Below, in pieces: positions 19,459 through 28,311 of a DNA stretch of 64,000 nt. Position 1 is the first letter of the stretch. Every line of letters starts with the position of its first letter. A model generated the notes under the pieces. It was not told the origin of the DNA, ran no database searches, and was given only the letters and a program-made list of their open reading frames with translations. The stretch is from the NCBI RefSeq assembly GCF_001476905.1, contig NZ_LDTE01000077.1, positions 1-64,000 on the forward strand. Direction: 5' to 3'. The position numbers and the translations under genes were made by a program. The DNA comes from Sphingomonas sanguinis. Lineage in GTDB: Bacteria; Pseudomonadota; Alphaproteobacteria; Sphingomonadales; Sphingomonadaceae.

Positions 19459-20922
19459 ATGACGCGCAATCCCGTTGGCAAGCTGCTGCTGTTCGGCGCG
19501 ACCGGCGACCTGTCGCAGCGGATGCTGCTGCCCTCGCTGTTCAACCTGCATTCGGACGGGCTGCTGCCCGAGGGGCTGACGATCACCGGCACCGCCCGGT
19601 CGGACCATGACGATGTCAGCTTCCGCGAATTCGCGGCCAAGGCTCTGGACACCTTCCTGCCGGACGACCGCAAGGACACCGACAAGATCGCCAGCTTCCT
19701 CGAGCGGGTGCAGTATCAGTCGCTCGATGCCTCCTCGACGGACGGCTTCCCGGCGCTGGCGGAGAAGGTCGGCGACGTATCGAACGGTCTCGCCATCTAT
19801 CTGTCGACCGCGCCCAGCCTGTTCGAGTCCACCATCAAGGGCCTCGAATCGGTCGGCCTGGCGGGCGAGACGGTGCGGATCGGCCTGGAAAAGCCGCTCG
19901 GCTACGACCTCGCTTCGTCCAAGGAGATCAACGACGCGGTTGCCTTCGGCTTCCCCGAGGAGCGGACCTTCCGCATCGACCATTATCTGGGCAAGGAAAC
20001 CGTCCAGAACATCCTGGCGCTGCGCTTCGGCAATTTCTTCTTCGAGCCGATTTGGAACGCGCACGGCATCGACAATGTGCAGATCACCATCGCCGAGACA
20101 GTCGGTCTGGAAGATCGCGCAGGCTATTACGAGGGCGCAGGCGCGCTGCGCGACATGGTGCAGAACCACATCCTGCAACTGCTCGCGCTCGTCGCGATGG
20201 AGCCGCCCGCCCGCTATGACGGCACCGCGATCCGTGACGAAAAGGCCAAGGTCTTTCGCTCGCTGCGTCTGATGACGCCGGAGGAAGTGCCCAACAACAC
20301 CGTCACCGGGCAGTATTCGGACGGCGCGGTCGGCGGCAAGATCGTCGGTTCCTATGCCGACGAGCTGGGCAAGCCGTCCAAGACCGAAACCTTCGTCGCA
20401 ATCAAGGCGCATGTCGACAATTGGCGCTGGCAGGGGGTTCCCTTTTACCTGCGCACCGGCAAGCGCATGGCGGCGCGCCGCTCGGAAATCGCCATCCAGT
20501 TCAAGCCGGTGCCGCACTCGATGTTCGCCGGGCGCGGCGGCCTGCTCCAGCCCAACACGCTGGTCATCCGCTTGCAGCCCGAGGAATATATCCAGCTGCT
20601 GGTGATGGCGAAGGAGCCTGGCCTCGACCGCGACGGCATCCGCCTGCGCGAAGTGCCGCTGAACCTGTCGTTGGATGCCGAGTTCGCGGGCACCCGCCGC
20701 CGCATCGCCTATGAGCGGTTGCTGCTCGACCTGATCGAGGGCGACCAGACGCTGTTTGTCCGTCGCGACGAGGTGGAGGCGCAGTGGACCTGGATCGACG
20801 CCATCCGCGCCGGTTGGGACGCCAACGACGTCAAGCCCAAGACCTATCCGAGCGGCAGCTGGGGTCCCTCCTCCGCCATCGCGCTGACCGAGCGCGACGG
20901 GGTACACTGGCAGGACGACTGA
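19459..20922 (+). CDS. zwf: Glucose-6-phosphate 1-dehydrogenase
   Basis: Oxidises glucose-6-phosphate to 6-phosphogluconolactone with NADP or NAD, first step of the Entner-Doudoroff route. 487 residues. The dinucleotide-binding start is LLLFGATGDLSQRMLLPSLFNL; the active site is RIDHYLGKETVQNILALRFGN with the catalytic His (about residue 175); EKPLGYDL is the substrate-binding motif. A Shine-Dalgarno (AAGGAG) precedes the ATG. Genes for the next steps follow in order pgl, edd, glk, eda on the same strand. The gap to pgl is about 100 bp and contains a small GC hairpin, so a second internal start is conceivable. Confidence 0.97.
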   Translation: MTRNPVGKLLLFGATGDLSQRMLLPSLFNLHSDGLLPEGLTITGTARSDHDDVSFREFAAKALDTFLPDDRKDTDKIASFLERVQYQSLDASSTDGFPALAEKVGDVSNGLAIYLSTAPSLFESTIKGLESVGLAGETVRIGLEKPLGYDLASSKEINDAVAFGFPEERTFRIDHYLGKETVQNILALRFGNFFFEPIWNAHGIDNVQITIAETVGLEDRAGYYEGAGALRDMVQNHILQLLALVAMEPPARYDGTAIRDEKAKVFRSLRLMTPEEVPNNTVTGQYSDGAVGGKIVGSYADELGKPSKTETFVAIKAHVDNWRWQGVPFYLRTGKRMAARRSEIAIQFKPVPHSMFAGRGGLLQPNTLVIRLQPEEYIQLLVMAKEPGLDRDGIRLREVPLNLSLDAEFAGTRRRIAYERLLLDLIEGDQTLFVRRDEVEAQWTWIDAIRAGWDANDVKPKTYPSGSWGPSSAIALTERDGVHWQDD

Positions 20923-21022
20923 TCCCCCGCCTCCCGCGCGGAGGCGAACGACATCGACGCGAGCACGGCACGGCCCGACGGCTGGCCTGCTTCGCGCAAA
21001 GACTATCTAGGACGTAAGTGAC

Positions 21023-21733
21023 ATGACCGACGAAATCGAATGGTGGGATTACGAAGACACCACCGAGATGGCGAACGCGCTGGCGGGCGACATCCAGTTC
21101 ATCATCGAAAGCGCGATCGAGGCCCGCGGCGCGGCGGTGATCGCATTGTCGGGCGGCAAGACGCCGATTCCCGTCTATGAGAAGCTGGCCCAGGCCAAGC
21201 TCGACTGGAAGCGGGTGACCATCGTCCCCGCCGACGAGCGTATCGTGCCGCTGGGCGATCCGCTGTCCAACGTCACCATGATCGGCAAGATCTTCCTGCC
21301 CAAGGGCGCGCGCGTCATGCCGATCGTGCCGCAGGCCACGTCGGACTATAAGGCCGCCGGTCGCTCGGCCGATGCGCTGATGCAGGAACTGCACTGGCCG
21401 CTGGACCTGGTGCTGCTGGGCATGGGCGCGGACGGGCACACCGCCTCGATCTTCCCCGGCCCCGACTATGACGAGGCGCTCAACGGCCCCAAGGAGCGCC
21501 GCGCGCTGGGTCTGATGCCCGATCCGCTGCCCCCGGAAGCGCCTGTCGCGCGCGTGACGCTCAGCCGTGCCGGGATCGTCTCGGCCCGCTCGATCATGTT
21601 CGCCATCTCGGGCCCCGCCAAGAAGAAGGTGCTGGAAGACGCGATCAAGGAAGGCGCATCGTCGCCCTATCCGGTCGGTCGCGTCCTGGCTGAGGTCGAG
21701 CTGCCGATCGACATCCACTGGAGCGAGCAATGA
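21023..21733 (+). CDS. pgl: 6-phosphogluconolactonase
   Basis: Hydrolyses 6-phosphogluconolactone to 6-phosphogluconate, cytosolic. 236 residues of the DevB/SugarP isomerase type: ALSGGKTPIPVYEKL near the N terminus, the middle segment VTIVPADERIVPLGDPLSN, and the active-site motif LLGMGADGHTASIFPG with its His at about residue 141. Its stop overlaps the edd start by four bases (ATGA), indicating coupled translation. Confidence 0.95.
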   Translation: MTDEIEWWDYEDTTEMANALAGDIQFIIESAIEARGAAVIALSGGKTPIPVYEKLAQAKLDWKRVTIVPADERIVPLGDPLSNVTMIGKIFLPKGARVMPIVPQATSDYKAAGRSADALMQELHWPLDLVLLGMGADGHTASIFPGPDYDEALNGPKERRALGLMPDPLPPEAPVARVTLSRAGIVSARSIMFAISGPAKKKVLEDAIKEGASSPYPVGRVLAEVELPIDIHWSEQ

Positions 21734-23547
21734 GCCTCAACGCCGCCGTCTCTGCCGTCACCGACCGGGTCATCGAACGCTCGCGTCCGGGTCGCCAGGC
21801 CTATCTCGACCTGATCGCGCATGAGGCCGAGACGGCGGTGCGCCGCCCCAATCTGGGCTGCGCCAACCTCGCCCATGCCTATGCCGGGACCGAGGAAGAC
21901 CGCGACGCCATGAAGGCGGATCGCGGCATGAATATCGGCATCGTGTCGGCCTATAACGACATGCTGTCGGCGCATGCCGTCTATTATCGCTATCCCGAAC
22001 TGATGAAAGTCTGGGCGCGCGAAGTCGGCGCGACCGCGCAGGTGGCGGGCGGCGTGCCCGCCATGTGCGACGGCGTGACGCAGGGCTATGCGGGCATGGA
22101 GCTGTCGCTGTTCAGCCGCGACACGATCGCGCTGTCGACGGCGGTCGCGCTGAGCCACGGCACCTTCGAGGGTGCGGCCCTGCTCGGCATCTGTGACAAG
22201 ATCGTACCCGGCCTGCTGATGGGCGCGCTGCGTTTCGGTCATCTGCCGATGATCCTGGTACCCGGCGGCCCGATGCCTACGGGGTTGCCCAACAAGCAGA
22301 AGGCCGCCGTCCGCGAAGCCTTTGCCGAGGGCAAGGCGGGCCGCGACGAACTGCTCGACGCCGAGATCGCCGCCTATCATTCCAAGGGCACCTGTACCTT
22401 CTACGGCACCGCCAACACCAACCAGATGATGATGGAAGTGATGGGCCTGCACATGCCGGGCGCCGCCTTCGTCAATCCGGGCACCAAGCTGCGCCAGGAA
22501 CTCAGCCGCGCCGCCGTCCACCGGCTGGCCGCGATCGGCCAGCGGGGCGACGACTATCGCCCGCTTGGCCGGTGCGTCGATGAAAAGGCGATCGTCAACG
22601 CGGCGGTCGGCCTGCTCGCGACCGGCGGTTCGACCAACCACCTGATCCACCTGCCCGCCATCGCGCGCGCGGCGGGGATCATCATCGACTGGGAGGATAT
22701 GGACCGCCTGTCGGCCGCGGTGCCGCTGATCGCGCGCGTCTATCCGAACGGCTCGGCCGATGTGAACGGGTTCGAGGCGGCGGGCGGCATGCCCTATGTC
22801 ATCCGCGAACTGCTCTCGGCCGGGCTGCTTCACCGCGACATCCTGACGGTGGCGGGCAAGGACCTGTCCGATTACGGCCAGACGGCGGTCATTGCCGAGG
22901 ACAAGCTCGCCTGGACCCCGATCGGCGACAGCGGCGATGAGACGATCCTGCGCCCTGCCTCTGCGCCCTTCTCTGCCGATGGCGGCATGCGCATCCTGTC
23001 GGGCAATCTCGGCCGCGCCTGCATCAAGGTGTCGGCGGTCGAGCGCGAGCGCTGGGTCATCGAGGCCCCCGCCCGCGTCTTCTCCGACCAGTCCGAAGTG
23101 CAGGCCGCCTTCAAGGCGGGCGAGCTGGAGCGCGACGTGGTCGTCGTGGTCCGCTTCCAGGGCCCCAAGGCCAACGGCATGCCCGAACTGCACAAGCTGA
23201 CTCCGCCGCTGGGCGTGCTTCAGAATCGCGGCTTCAAGGTCGCACTGGTCACCGACGGCCGCATGTCGGGCGCCAGCGGCAAGGTCCCTTGCGCCATCCA
23301 TCTCAGCCCCGAGGCGATCGGCGGCGGCGCGATCGGCCTGATCCGCGACGGCGACATCGTCCGACTGGACGCGGTCGAGGGCACGCTCAACGCGCTGGTC
23401 GACCCGGCGGAATGGGCCGCGCGCGAACAGGCCGCGACGCCCGCGCCGGTCCAGGGCATGGGCCGCGAGCTGTTCGCGCTGTTCCGCCAGGCCGCCGACG
23501 AGGCCGAGAAGGGCGCATCGCCCATTCTCGCGGGCGCTGGCCTGTAA
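21730..23547 (+). CDS. edd: Phosphogluconate dehydratase
   Basis: Iron-sulfur dehydratase that converts 6-phosphogluconate to 2-keto-3-deoxy-6-phosphogluconate, the defining Entner-Doudoroff step. 605 residues, the usual Edd length. Cluster Cys residues are in [37 protein letters not shown] and [22 protein letters not shown], all in the order seen for the IlvD/Edd family; [12 protein letters not shown] near 510 is the C-terminal signature. Overlaps pgl by four bases and is followed by glk after 21 bases, which include a good Shine-Dalgarno (AAGGGGGAGG). Confidence 0.97.
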   Translation: MSLNAAVSAVTDRVIERSRPGRQAYLDLIAHEAETAVRRPNLGCANLAHAYAGTEEDRDAMKADRGMNIGIVSAYNDMLSAHAVYYRYPELMKVWAREVGATAQVAGGVPAMCDGVTQGYAGMELSLFSRDTIALSTAVALSHGTFEGAALLGICDKIVPGLLMGALRFGHLPMILVPGGPMPTGLPNKQKAAVREAFAEGKAGRDELLDAEIAAYHSKGTCTFYGTANTNQMMMEVMGLHMPGAAFVNPGTKLRQELSRAAVHRLAAIGQRGDDYRPLGRCVDEKAIVNAAVGLLATGGSTNHLIHLPAIARAAGIIIDWEDMDRLSAAVPLIARVYPNGSADVNGFEAAGGMPYVIRELLSAGLLHRDILTVAGKDLSDYGQTAVIAEDKLAWTPIGDSGDETILRPASAPFSADGGMRILSGNLGRACIKVSAVERERWVIEAPARVFSDQSEVQAAFKAGELERDVVVVVRFQGPKANGMPELHKLTPPLGVLQNRGFKVALVTDGRMSGASGKVPCAIHLSPEAIGGGAIGLIRDGDIVRLDAVEGTLNALVDPAEWAAREQAATPAPVQGMGRELFALFRQAADEAEKGASPILAGAGL

Positions 23548-23568
23548 AAGAATAAGGGGGAGGACATC

Positions 23569-24534
23569 ATGGAAATCGTAGCCGTCGATATCGGTGGCAC
23601 CCACGCCCGCTTCGCGATCGCCGAGGTCGAGAATGGCCGGGTGGTGAAGCTGGGCGAACCGTGCACGCAGAAGACCGCCGAGCACGCCTCGCTCCAGACC
23701 GCGTGGCAGGCGTTCGAGGCGCATCTGGGCCGCCCGCTGCCCAAGGCCGCCTCGCTCGCCATCGCCTCGCCGATCACCGGCGACGTGATCCGCATGACCA
23801 ACAATCCCTGGGTCATTCGCCCCTCGCTGATCCCCGAGCGGCTGGGCGCGGACATCTATACCGTCATCAACGACTTCGGCGCGGTCGGCCATGCCGTCGC
23901 ACAGGTGCCGCAGGAAGACTTCCTCCACATCTGCGGCCCGGAGGAGCCGATGCCCGAACAGGGCGTGGTCACCGTCTGCGGCCCCGGCACGGGCCTGGGC
24001 GTCGCGCAGGTGCTGATGACGCCGCAGCGCTACCATGTCATCGAGACCGAGGGTGGGCATATGGACTATGCCCCGCTCGACGGCATCGAGGATGCGATCC
24101 TGAAGCGCCTGCGCCGCACCTATACCCGCGTGTCGTGCGAGCGGATCTGTTCGGGCCCCGGCATCGTCGCCATCTATGAGACACTCGCCTCGCTGGAGGG
24201 CCGCGCCGTGCCCAGCCGCGACGACCGTGAAATCTGGACCGAGGCGCTGGAGGGCACCGATTCGATCGCGCTGGCCGCGCTCGATCGTTTCTGCCTCGCG
24301 CTCGGCGCGGTGGCGGGCGACTTCGCACTGGCGCAGGGTGCCAAGACCGTCGTGATCGCGGGCGGCCTCGGCTACCGGATCAAGGACAAGCTGCTGCGTT
24401 CGGGCTTCGACCAGCGCTTTGTCGCCAAGGGCCGCTTCCAGTCGCTGATGGCGCGCATCCCCGTCAAGCTCATCACCCATCCCCAGCCCGGCCTGTTCGG
24501 CGCGGCCGCGGCCTTTGCCCAGGAGCATTCATGA
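23569..24534 (+). CDS. glk: Glucokinase
   Basis: Phosphorylates glucose with ATP to feed the pathway. 321 residues of the bacterial Glk (ASKHA) family: VDIGGTHARFAIAEVE is phosphate loop 1, VINDFGAVGHAV carries the catalytic Asp (about residue 102), CGPGTGLGVAQV is the second phosphate loop and ETEGGHMDYAP the sugar-binding Glu-x-x-His. No ROK zinc motif and no HTH domain, so it is a plain kinase, not a repressor. Its stop overlaps the eda start by four bases (ATGA). Confidence 0.95.
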   Translation: MEIVAVDIGGTHARFAIAEVENGRVVKLGEPCTQKTAEHASLQTAWQAFEAHLGRPLPKAASLAIASPITGDVIRMTNNPWVIRPSLIPERLGADIYTVINDFGAVGHAVAQVPQEDFLHICGPEEPMPEQGVVTVCGPGTGLGVAQVLMTPQRYHVIETEGGHMDYAPLDGIEDAILKRLRRTYTRVSCERICSGPGIVAIYETLASLEGRAVPSRDDREIWTEALEGTDSIALAALDRFCLALGAVAGDFALAQGAKTVVIAGGLGYRIKDKLLRSGFDQRFVAKGRFQSLMARIPVKLITHPQPGLFGAAAAFAQEHS

Positions 24535-25136
24535 CCGACATCGCCACCATCATGCGCACCAGCGCGGTCATCCCCGTGCTGGTCATCGACGACGCCGCCA
24601 CCGCCAAGCCGCTGGCCGAGGCGCTGGTCGCGGGCGGGCTGAAGGTGCTGGAGGTGACGCTGCGCACCCCCGCCGCGCTGGAGGCCATGGCCGAGATGAA
24701 GAAGGTCCCCGGCGCGATCGTCGGAGCGGGCACCGTCGTCAACGAAGCGCAGCTGCGCGACGTGGCCGATGCGGGCGCGGAGTTCATCGTCTCGCCGGGC
24801 CTGACCGACCGGCTGGGCGCGGCGGTGATCGAGAGCGGCATCCCCTATCTGCCCGGTATCGCCAATGCGGGCGACATCATGCGTGGGCTGGACCTGGGCC
24901 TGACCCATTTCAAGTTCTTCCCGGCCGAGACGAGTGGCGGCCTGAAGGCGCTGAAGGCGCTGGCCGCACCCTTCTATCAGGCGCGTTTCTGCCCGACCGG
25001 CGGCATCACCGAAGCCAGCGCCCCCGACTGGCTGGCCTTCGACCGCGTCCTGTGCGTCGGCGGCAGCTGGGTGACGGGTGGGTCGATGGCCGATGTGGAG
25101 GCCAAGGCCCGCGCGGCGGCAGCGCTGCGGGGCTGA
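24531..25136 (+). CDS. eda: KDPG aldolase (2-dehydro-3-deoxy-phosphogluconate aldolase)
   Basis: Class I aldolase splitting 2-keto-3-deoxy-6-phosphogluconate into pyruvate and glyceraldehyde-3-phosphate. 201 residues, a TIM barrel: VLVIDDAATAKPLAEAL, then LKVLEVTLRTPAALEAM with the catalytic Glu, ISPGLTDRLG-like segment (FIVSPGLTDRL) and the Schiff-base Lys in THFKFFPAETSGG (about residue 126); PTGGIT binds phosphate. Last gene of the zwf-pgl-edd-glk-eda set. A palindromic repeat follows its stop. Confidence 0.96.
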   Translation: MTDIATIMRTSAVIPVLVIDDAATAKPLAEALVAGGLKVLEVTLRTPAALEAMAEMKKVPGAIVGAGTVVNEAQLRDVADAGAEFIVSPGLTDRLGAAVIESGIPYLPGIANAGDIMRGLDLGLTHFKFFPAETSGGLKALKALAAPFYQARFCPTGGITEASAPDWLAFDRVLCVGGSWVTGGSMADVEAKARAAAALRG

Positions 25137-25150
25137 TCAAGGACGAACAT

Positions 25151-25239
25151 CCTCACCCTTCCCACCCGATATTGCGGGCGGGCCCCTTCCCTCTCCCACC
25201 GGGAGAGGGAGGGAGGCGCGAAGCGCCGGAAGGGTGAGG
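25151..25239. repeat. Palindromic intergenic repeat (three nested hairpins)
   Basis: Outer arms of 12 bp (25151-25162 with 25228-25239) enclose a 9-bp hairpin (25190-25198 with 25201-25209) and a small GC hairpin at 25215-25227. The composition (CTCACCC ... GGGTGAG) is that of dispersed palindromic elements common in alphaproteobacterial intergenic regions. It lies between converging eda and the LysR gene and may also act as a terminator. Confidence 0.6.
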
Positions 25240-25259
25240 GTGATCGGTTGGTGGTACGC

Positions 25260-26129
25260 TCAGGCACTGACCGCCTCCATCAGCCACTGCCGAAACGCCT
25301 TCATCGCCAAGCCTTCTTTCCGCGACAATAACCGCGTCAGCCAGTAGCGCCCGGCATCGATCTCGACGGCAAAGGGCTGAACCAGCCGCTCGGTCGTGAG
25401 TTCATGGCCGAACATCGCCTTGGGCGCGAGCGCTACGCCAAGCCCCGCCATCGCCGCGCCGACCATCAGCGCCGAGCTGTCGAACATCGGCCCCCGCAAG
25501 TTTGGTGGCAGGACACCCACGGCCGCAAACCAGCTCTCCCATTCGCTGACCCGGTAGGATCGCAGCAGCCGCTCCCTCACCAGATCGCCCGGCCCCTGCA
25601 ACCGCGCGGCAACCAAGGGGGCGCAGAGCGGTGTCAGCGGCGCGGCCATCAGCGGTTCGGCATGTGTCCCATGCCACGCGCCGTCGCCGAAGCGTATCGC
25701 GCAGTCCAGCCCCTCGCCCGCCAGATCGACCCGGTTGTTGTTGATCGACACCCGCAAATCGATGTGCGGATGGGTCGACGCGAAATCGTCCAGCCGCGCC
25801 AGCAGCCAGCCGGTGGCAAAGGTCCCCACCACGCCGATGTTGACGACATGCTGGAAACGCCCATCGGCAAACCGGTCCAGCGTCGCCCCGATCCGGTCGA
25901 ACGTCTCAGCCAGCACCGGCACCAGCGCCTGCCCGTCATCGGTCAGCGCCAGCCCACGCGGCAAACGATGGAACAGCCGCGCGCCCAGCCTCTTCTCGAG
26001 GCTGGCGACCTGATGGCTGACCGCGCCCTGGCTGACGCACAATTCGATCGCGGCGCGGGTGAAGTTCAAATGCCGCGCCGCCGCCTCGAAGGCACGCAGC
26101 GCATTGAGCGGGAGTTGGGCGCGGTCCAT
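25260..26129 (-). CDS. LysR family transcriptional regulator (GcvA/AmpR-like)
   Basis: A 289-residue LysR-type regulator. The N-terminal winged helix is ALRAFEAAARHLNFTRAAIELCVSQGAVSHQVASLEKRLGARLFHRLPRGLALTDDG (about 8-65), followed by a periplasmic-binding-fold effector domain starting near residue 92. The helix sequence is of the GcvA group, the group to which beta-lactamase regulators of the AmpR type belong. It is divergent from the metallo-beta-lactamase-like gene with 94 bp between start codons and a T-N11-A palindrome in the spacer, the usual layout for a LysR protein controlling its neighbour. The effector is unknown. Confidence 0.9.
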   Translation of the reverse strand: MDRAQLPLNALRAFEAAARHLNFTRAAIELCVSQGAVSHQVASLEKRLGARLFHRLPRGLALTDDGQALVPVLAETFDRIGATLDRFADGRFQHVVNIGVVGTFATGWLLARLDDFASTHPHIDLRVSINNNRVDLAGEGLDCAIRFGDGAWHGTHAEPLMAAPLTPLCAPLVAARLQGPGDLVRERLLRSYRVSEWESWFAAVGVLPPNLRGPMFDSSALMVGAAMAGLGVALAPKAMFGHELTTERLVQPFAVEIDAGRYWLTRLLSRKEGLAMKAFRQWLMEAVSA

Positions 26130-26136
26130 GCCCCAT

Positions 26137-26153
26137 CATGAAATTGGTTCATG
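26137..26153. promoter_or_regulatory. LysR-type operator (T-N11-A palindrome)
   Basis: CATGAA-ATTGG-TTCATG is a perfect inverted repeat with 6-base arms, with T26139 and A26151 spaced as the LysR T-N11-A rule requires. It lies eight bases from the LysR start, on the path of both divergent promoters. Confidence 0.6.
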
Positions 26154-26171
26154 GCTCTGTCGAGGGAAGAT

Positions 26172-26193
26172 GCTTTGTGGTGCGGCACAAAGC
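26172..26193. promoter_or_regulatory. Second palindrome in the LysR/beta-lactamase spacer
   Basis: Perfect 8-base arms GCTTTGTG and CACAAAGC separated by six bases, 30 bases before the beta-lactamase-like ATG. It could be a second activator site or a leader hairpin. Confidence 0.45.
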
Positions 26194-26223
26194 CATTCAT
26201 CTTGCCGGACGAGGAGACACGCC

Positions 26224-27087
26224 ATGCTCGCCAGACCGACCCTGCTCTCGCTGATCGCCATCGTCGCCGCGCCAGCCACGCCGCAGACACCCGACCCGCT
26301 GACCCAGCCGATCGTCACCGAACATACGGCCGAATGGCTCGCCCCGCGCCCGCCGATAAAGGTCTTCGGCACCACCTATCTGGTGGGCTTCGGCGGTCTC
26401 AGCGTCGCTCTGATCGATACCGGACAGGGCCTGATCCTGATCGATGGCGCGCTGCCGCAAGCCGCGCCCGCGATCCTGGCCAATGTCGCCAAGCTCGGTT
26501 TCCGCCCGCGCGACATCAAATATATTCTCAGCACAGAGCCGCATTTCGATCATGCGGGCGGCCTCGCCGCGCTGGCCCGCGATGCCGGCGCGACGGTCGT
26601 CGCCAGCCCTCGCGGCGCGAAGGGCCTGCGCAACGGGCGATTGGCGGCCGATGATCCGCAGCGCGGTTATGACAGCCGCTTCCCCGCCGTCCGGTCCGTC
26701 CGCATCATCCGCGACGGCGAAAGGCTGAGGCTCGGCAACACCATCGTTACCGCGCACGCAACGCCGGGCCATACCATGGGCAGCATGAGCTGGAGCTGGC
26801 GCGCCTGCGAAGGCCAGCGGTGCAAGGCGATCGTCTTCGCCGCCAGCCTGAACCCGGTGTCGACCGACGATTATCGCTTCTCGGCCCCCTCGCATAAAAC
26901 CGTCGTAGCCGCCTTCGCACGCGGGCAGGCGGCAATGCGCGCCCTGCCCTGCGACATCTTGATCACCGCCCATGCCGATCAGGACGACGCGACAGAGCGG
27001 TTTCTGACGACGCCCGGCGCTTGTCGCGCTTATGCGGCTTCGTCCCAGCGCAAGCTTGCCCAACGACTCAGGCAAGAGGCGCGCTGA
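26224..27087 (+). CDS. Subclass B3-like metallo-beta-lactamase, Glu variant
   Basis: Exported metallo-hydrolase of 287 residues with an N-terminal signal peptide (MLARPTLLSLIAIVAAPATPQ). The order and spacing fit subclass B3: FGTTYLVGFGGLSVALIDTGQGLILIDGALPQ, then STEPHFDHAGG, ATPGHTMGSMSW and ILITAHADQDD. B3 enzymes bind two zinc ions through His116-His118-His196 and Asp120-His121-His263; all are present except that His116 is Glu (E-P-H-F-D-H). Glu-type B3 enzymes are known from sphingomonads, so the gene may be active. Hydrolysis of beta-lactams is inferred from fold only; lactonase or other hydrolase activity is not excluded. Start 26224 has GAGGAG seven bases upstream. Divergent from a LysR gene; converges with mltG three bases after its stop. 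Confidence 0.87.
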   Translation: MLARPTLLSLIAIVAAPATPQTPDPLTQPIVTEHTAEWLAPRPPIKVFGTTYLVGFGGLSVALIDTGQGLILIDGALPQAAPAILANVAKLGFRPRDIKYILSTEPHFDHAGGLAALARDAGATVVASPRGAKGLRNGRLAADDPQRGYDSRFPAVRSVRIIRDGERLRLGNTIVTAHATPGHTMGSMSWSWRACEGQRCKAIVFAASLNPVSTDDYRFSAPSHKTVVAAFARGQAAMRALPCDILITAHADQDDATERFLTTPGACRAYAASSQRKLAQRLRQEAR

Positions 27088-27090
27088 TCG

Positions 27091-28059
27091 TCACATCTCG
27101 CCGCGCTGGCGACGGATCGCGTACCATTTCTGCACATTGGCGTTATGCTGCGGCAGCGTGTCGGCAAAGACATGGCCGCCCGATCCGTCCGCCACGAAAT
27201 ACAGTGCCTTGCTGTCCGCCGGGTTCAGCACCGCGTCGATCGAGGCACGCCCCGGATTGGCGATCGGCCCGACCGGCAGGCCGGGGCTGGCATAGGTGTT
27301 GTAGCCGTTCTTGGCGTGGAGTTCGGAGCGCAGGATGCGACGCCCCAGCGGGCGGCCCTTGGTGATCGGATAGATCACGGTCGGATCGGCCTGAAGCGGC
27401 ATACCGATCCGCAGACGGTTACCATAGACCGCCGCGACGGTGCGGCGCTCGGACGGCTTGCCCGTCTCCTTCTCGACGATCGACGCGAGGATGATCGCCT
27501 CCTGCGGCGACTTGACGGCGATGCCGGGCTTCCGGTCGGCCCAAGCCTGGGCGAGATAATCCTTCATCGCCTTTTGCATCCGCGCCACCACCGAAGCGCG
27601 GGTATCGCCCTTCTGATAGGCATAGCTGTCGGGCAGGACCGATCCCTCGGCGGGAACGGCCACATCGCCGGTCAGGCCATCGGCGCGCATCAGGGCGTCA
27701 TGGACCAGGACCGACGGATAACCCTCCGGCACCGGCACCAGCCGCTGGCGGACCTTGCCCTCCTGCAACAGGGTCAGAACATCATGCGCGCTGGCATGTT
27801 CGGGGATGGCATATTCGCCCGCCTTGATCGCCCCGCCGTTGCCGAAGACCCGTGCGTACAAGCGGAAGCGACTGGCCGAACGGATCGCGCCCGCCTTATG
27901 CAATTCATTGGCGGCGCGCGCGAGGCTTGCCCCCTCGGGCACTACGACCGCAAGCGGCTTGTCCGCCGGGCCGCTGCCCGCCCAGTCATGCGCGACCCAG
28001 GCAAAGACGGCGATGCCGATCAGCCCCAGCAGTAACCCGATACAGCCGACCTTGCGCAT
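27091..28059 (-). CDS. mltG: Endolytic transglycosylase MltG
   Basis: Inner-membrane peptidoglycan transglycosylase that cuts nascent glycan strands and sets their length. 322 residues: one N-terminal membrane helix (GCIGLLLGLIGIAVFAWVAH), a LysM-like region with VVVPEGASLARAANEL, and the YceG catalytic domain with the active Glu in LASIVEKETGKPSERRTVAAVYGNRL (about residue 216), then QADPTVIY and NTYASPGLPVGPIANPGRASIDAVLNP. It is the last gene of the fab cluster on the minus strand, as in many Gram-negative genomes where it follows fabF; the 250-bp gap to fabF contains inverted repeats. Confidence 0.94.
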   Translation of the reverse strand: MRKVGCIGLLLGLIGIAVFAWVAHDWAGSGPADKPLAVVVPEGASLARAANELHKAGAIRSASRFRLYARVFGNGGAIKAGEYAIPEHASAHDVLTLLQEGKVRQRLVPVPEGYPSVLVHDALMRADGLTGDVAVPAEGSVLPDSYAYQKGDTRASVVARMQKAMKDYLAQAWADRKPGIAVKSPQEAIILASIVEKETGKPSERRTVAAVYGNRLRIGMPLQADPTVIYPITKGRPLGRRILRSELHAKNGYNTYASPGLPVGPIANPGRASIDAVLNPADSKALYFVADGSGGHVFADTLPQHNANVQKWYAIRRQRGEM

Positions 28060-28104
28060 ATCTCACCCGGTTATGACGAGGGCGCTGGGCCCCGGACAGG
28101 AAAC

Positions 28105-28247
28105 AACCCCGGTGGTGGCCGGGTCCGTTTGCCATTCCGCCCGATGACGCGAGCCGAATGAATTTGCAACCGGGCCCGGCCATCACCGGGGTTGGCATTT
28201 TGCTCCGCCACCCATTTCGTTCGCAAGAAACGAAGCCGAAATGGGTG
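28105..28247. repeat. Two inverted repeats between fabF and mltG
   Basis: A 23-bp inverted repeat with two mismatches (28105-28127 with 28171-28193) is followed by a perfect 11-bp one (28209-28219 with 28237-28247) that has a further TTCG/CGAA inner pairing. They fill most of the 252-bp spacer. They may end or attenuate the fabF transcript before mltG, or be dispersed palindromic elements. No open frame is visible here. Confidence 0.5.
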
Positions 28248-28311
28248 CCTGGGCCTCCCCTCAAACCCCGTGGCCCGCGACTTCGCGCAGGCGGAACGGG
28301 TATCGAGGGGT

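Noticed and set aside
18490-20907. 805-codon open frame on the minus strand
   Set aside because: Antisense shadow of argC and zwf; no recognisable domain.
21667-24528. 953-codon open frame on the minus strand
   Set aside because: Antisense shadow of pgl, edd and glk.
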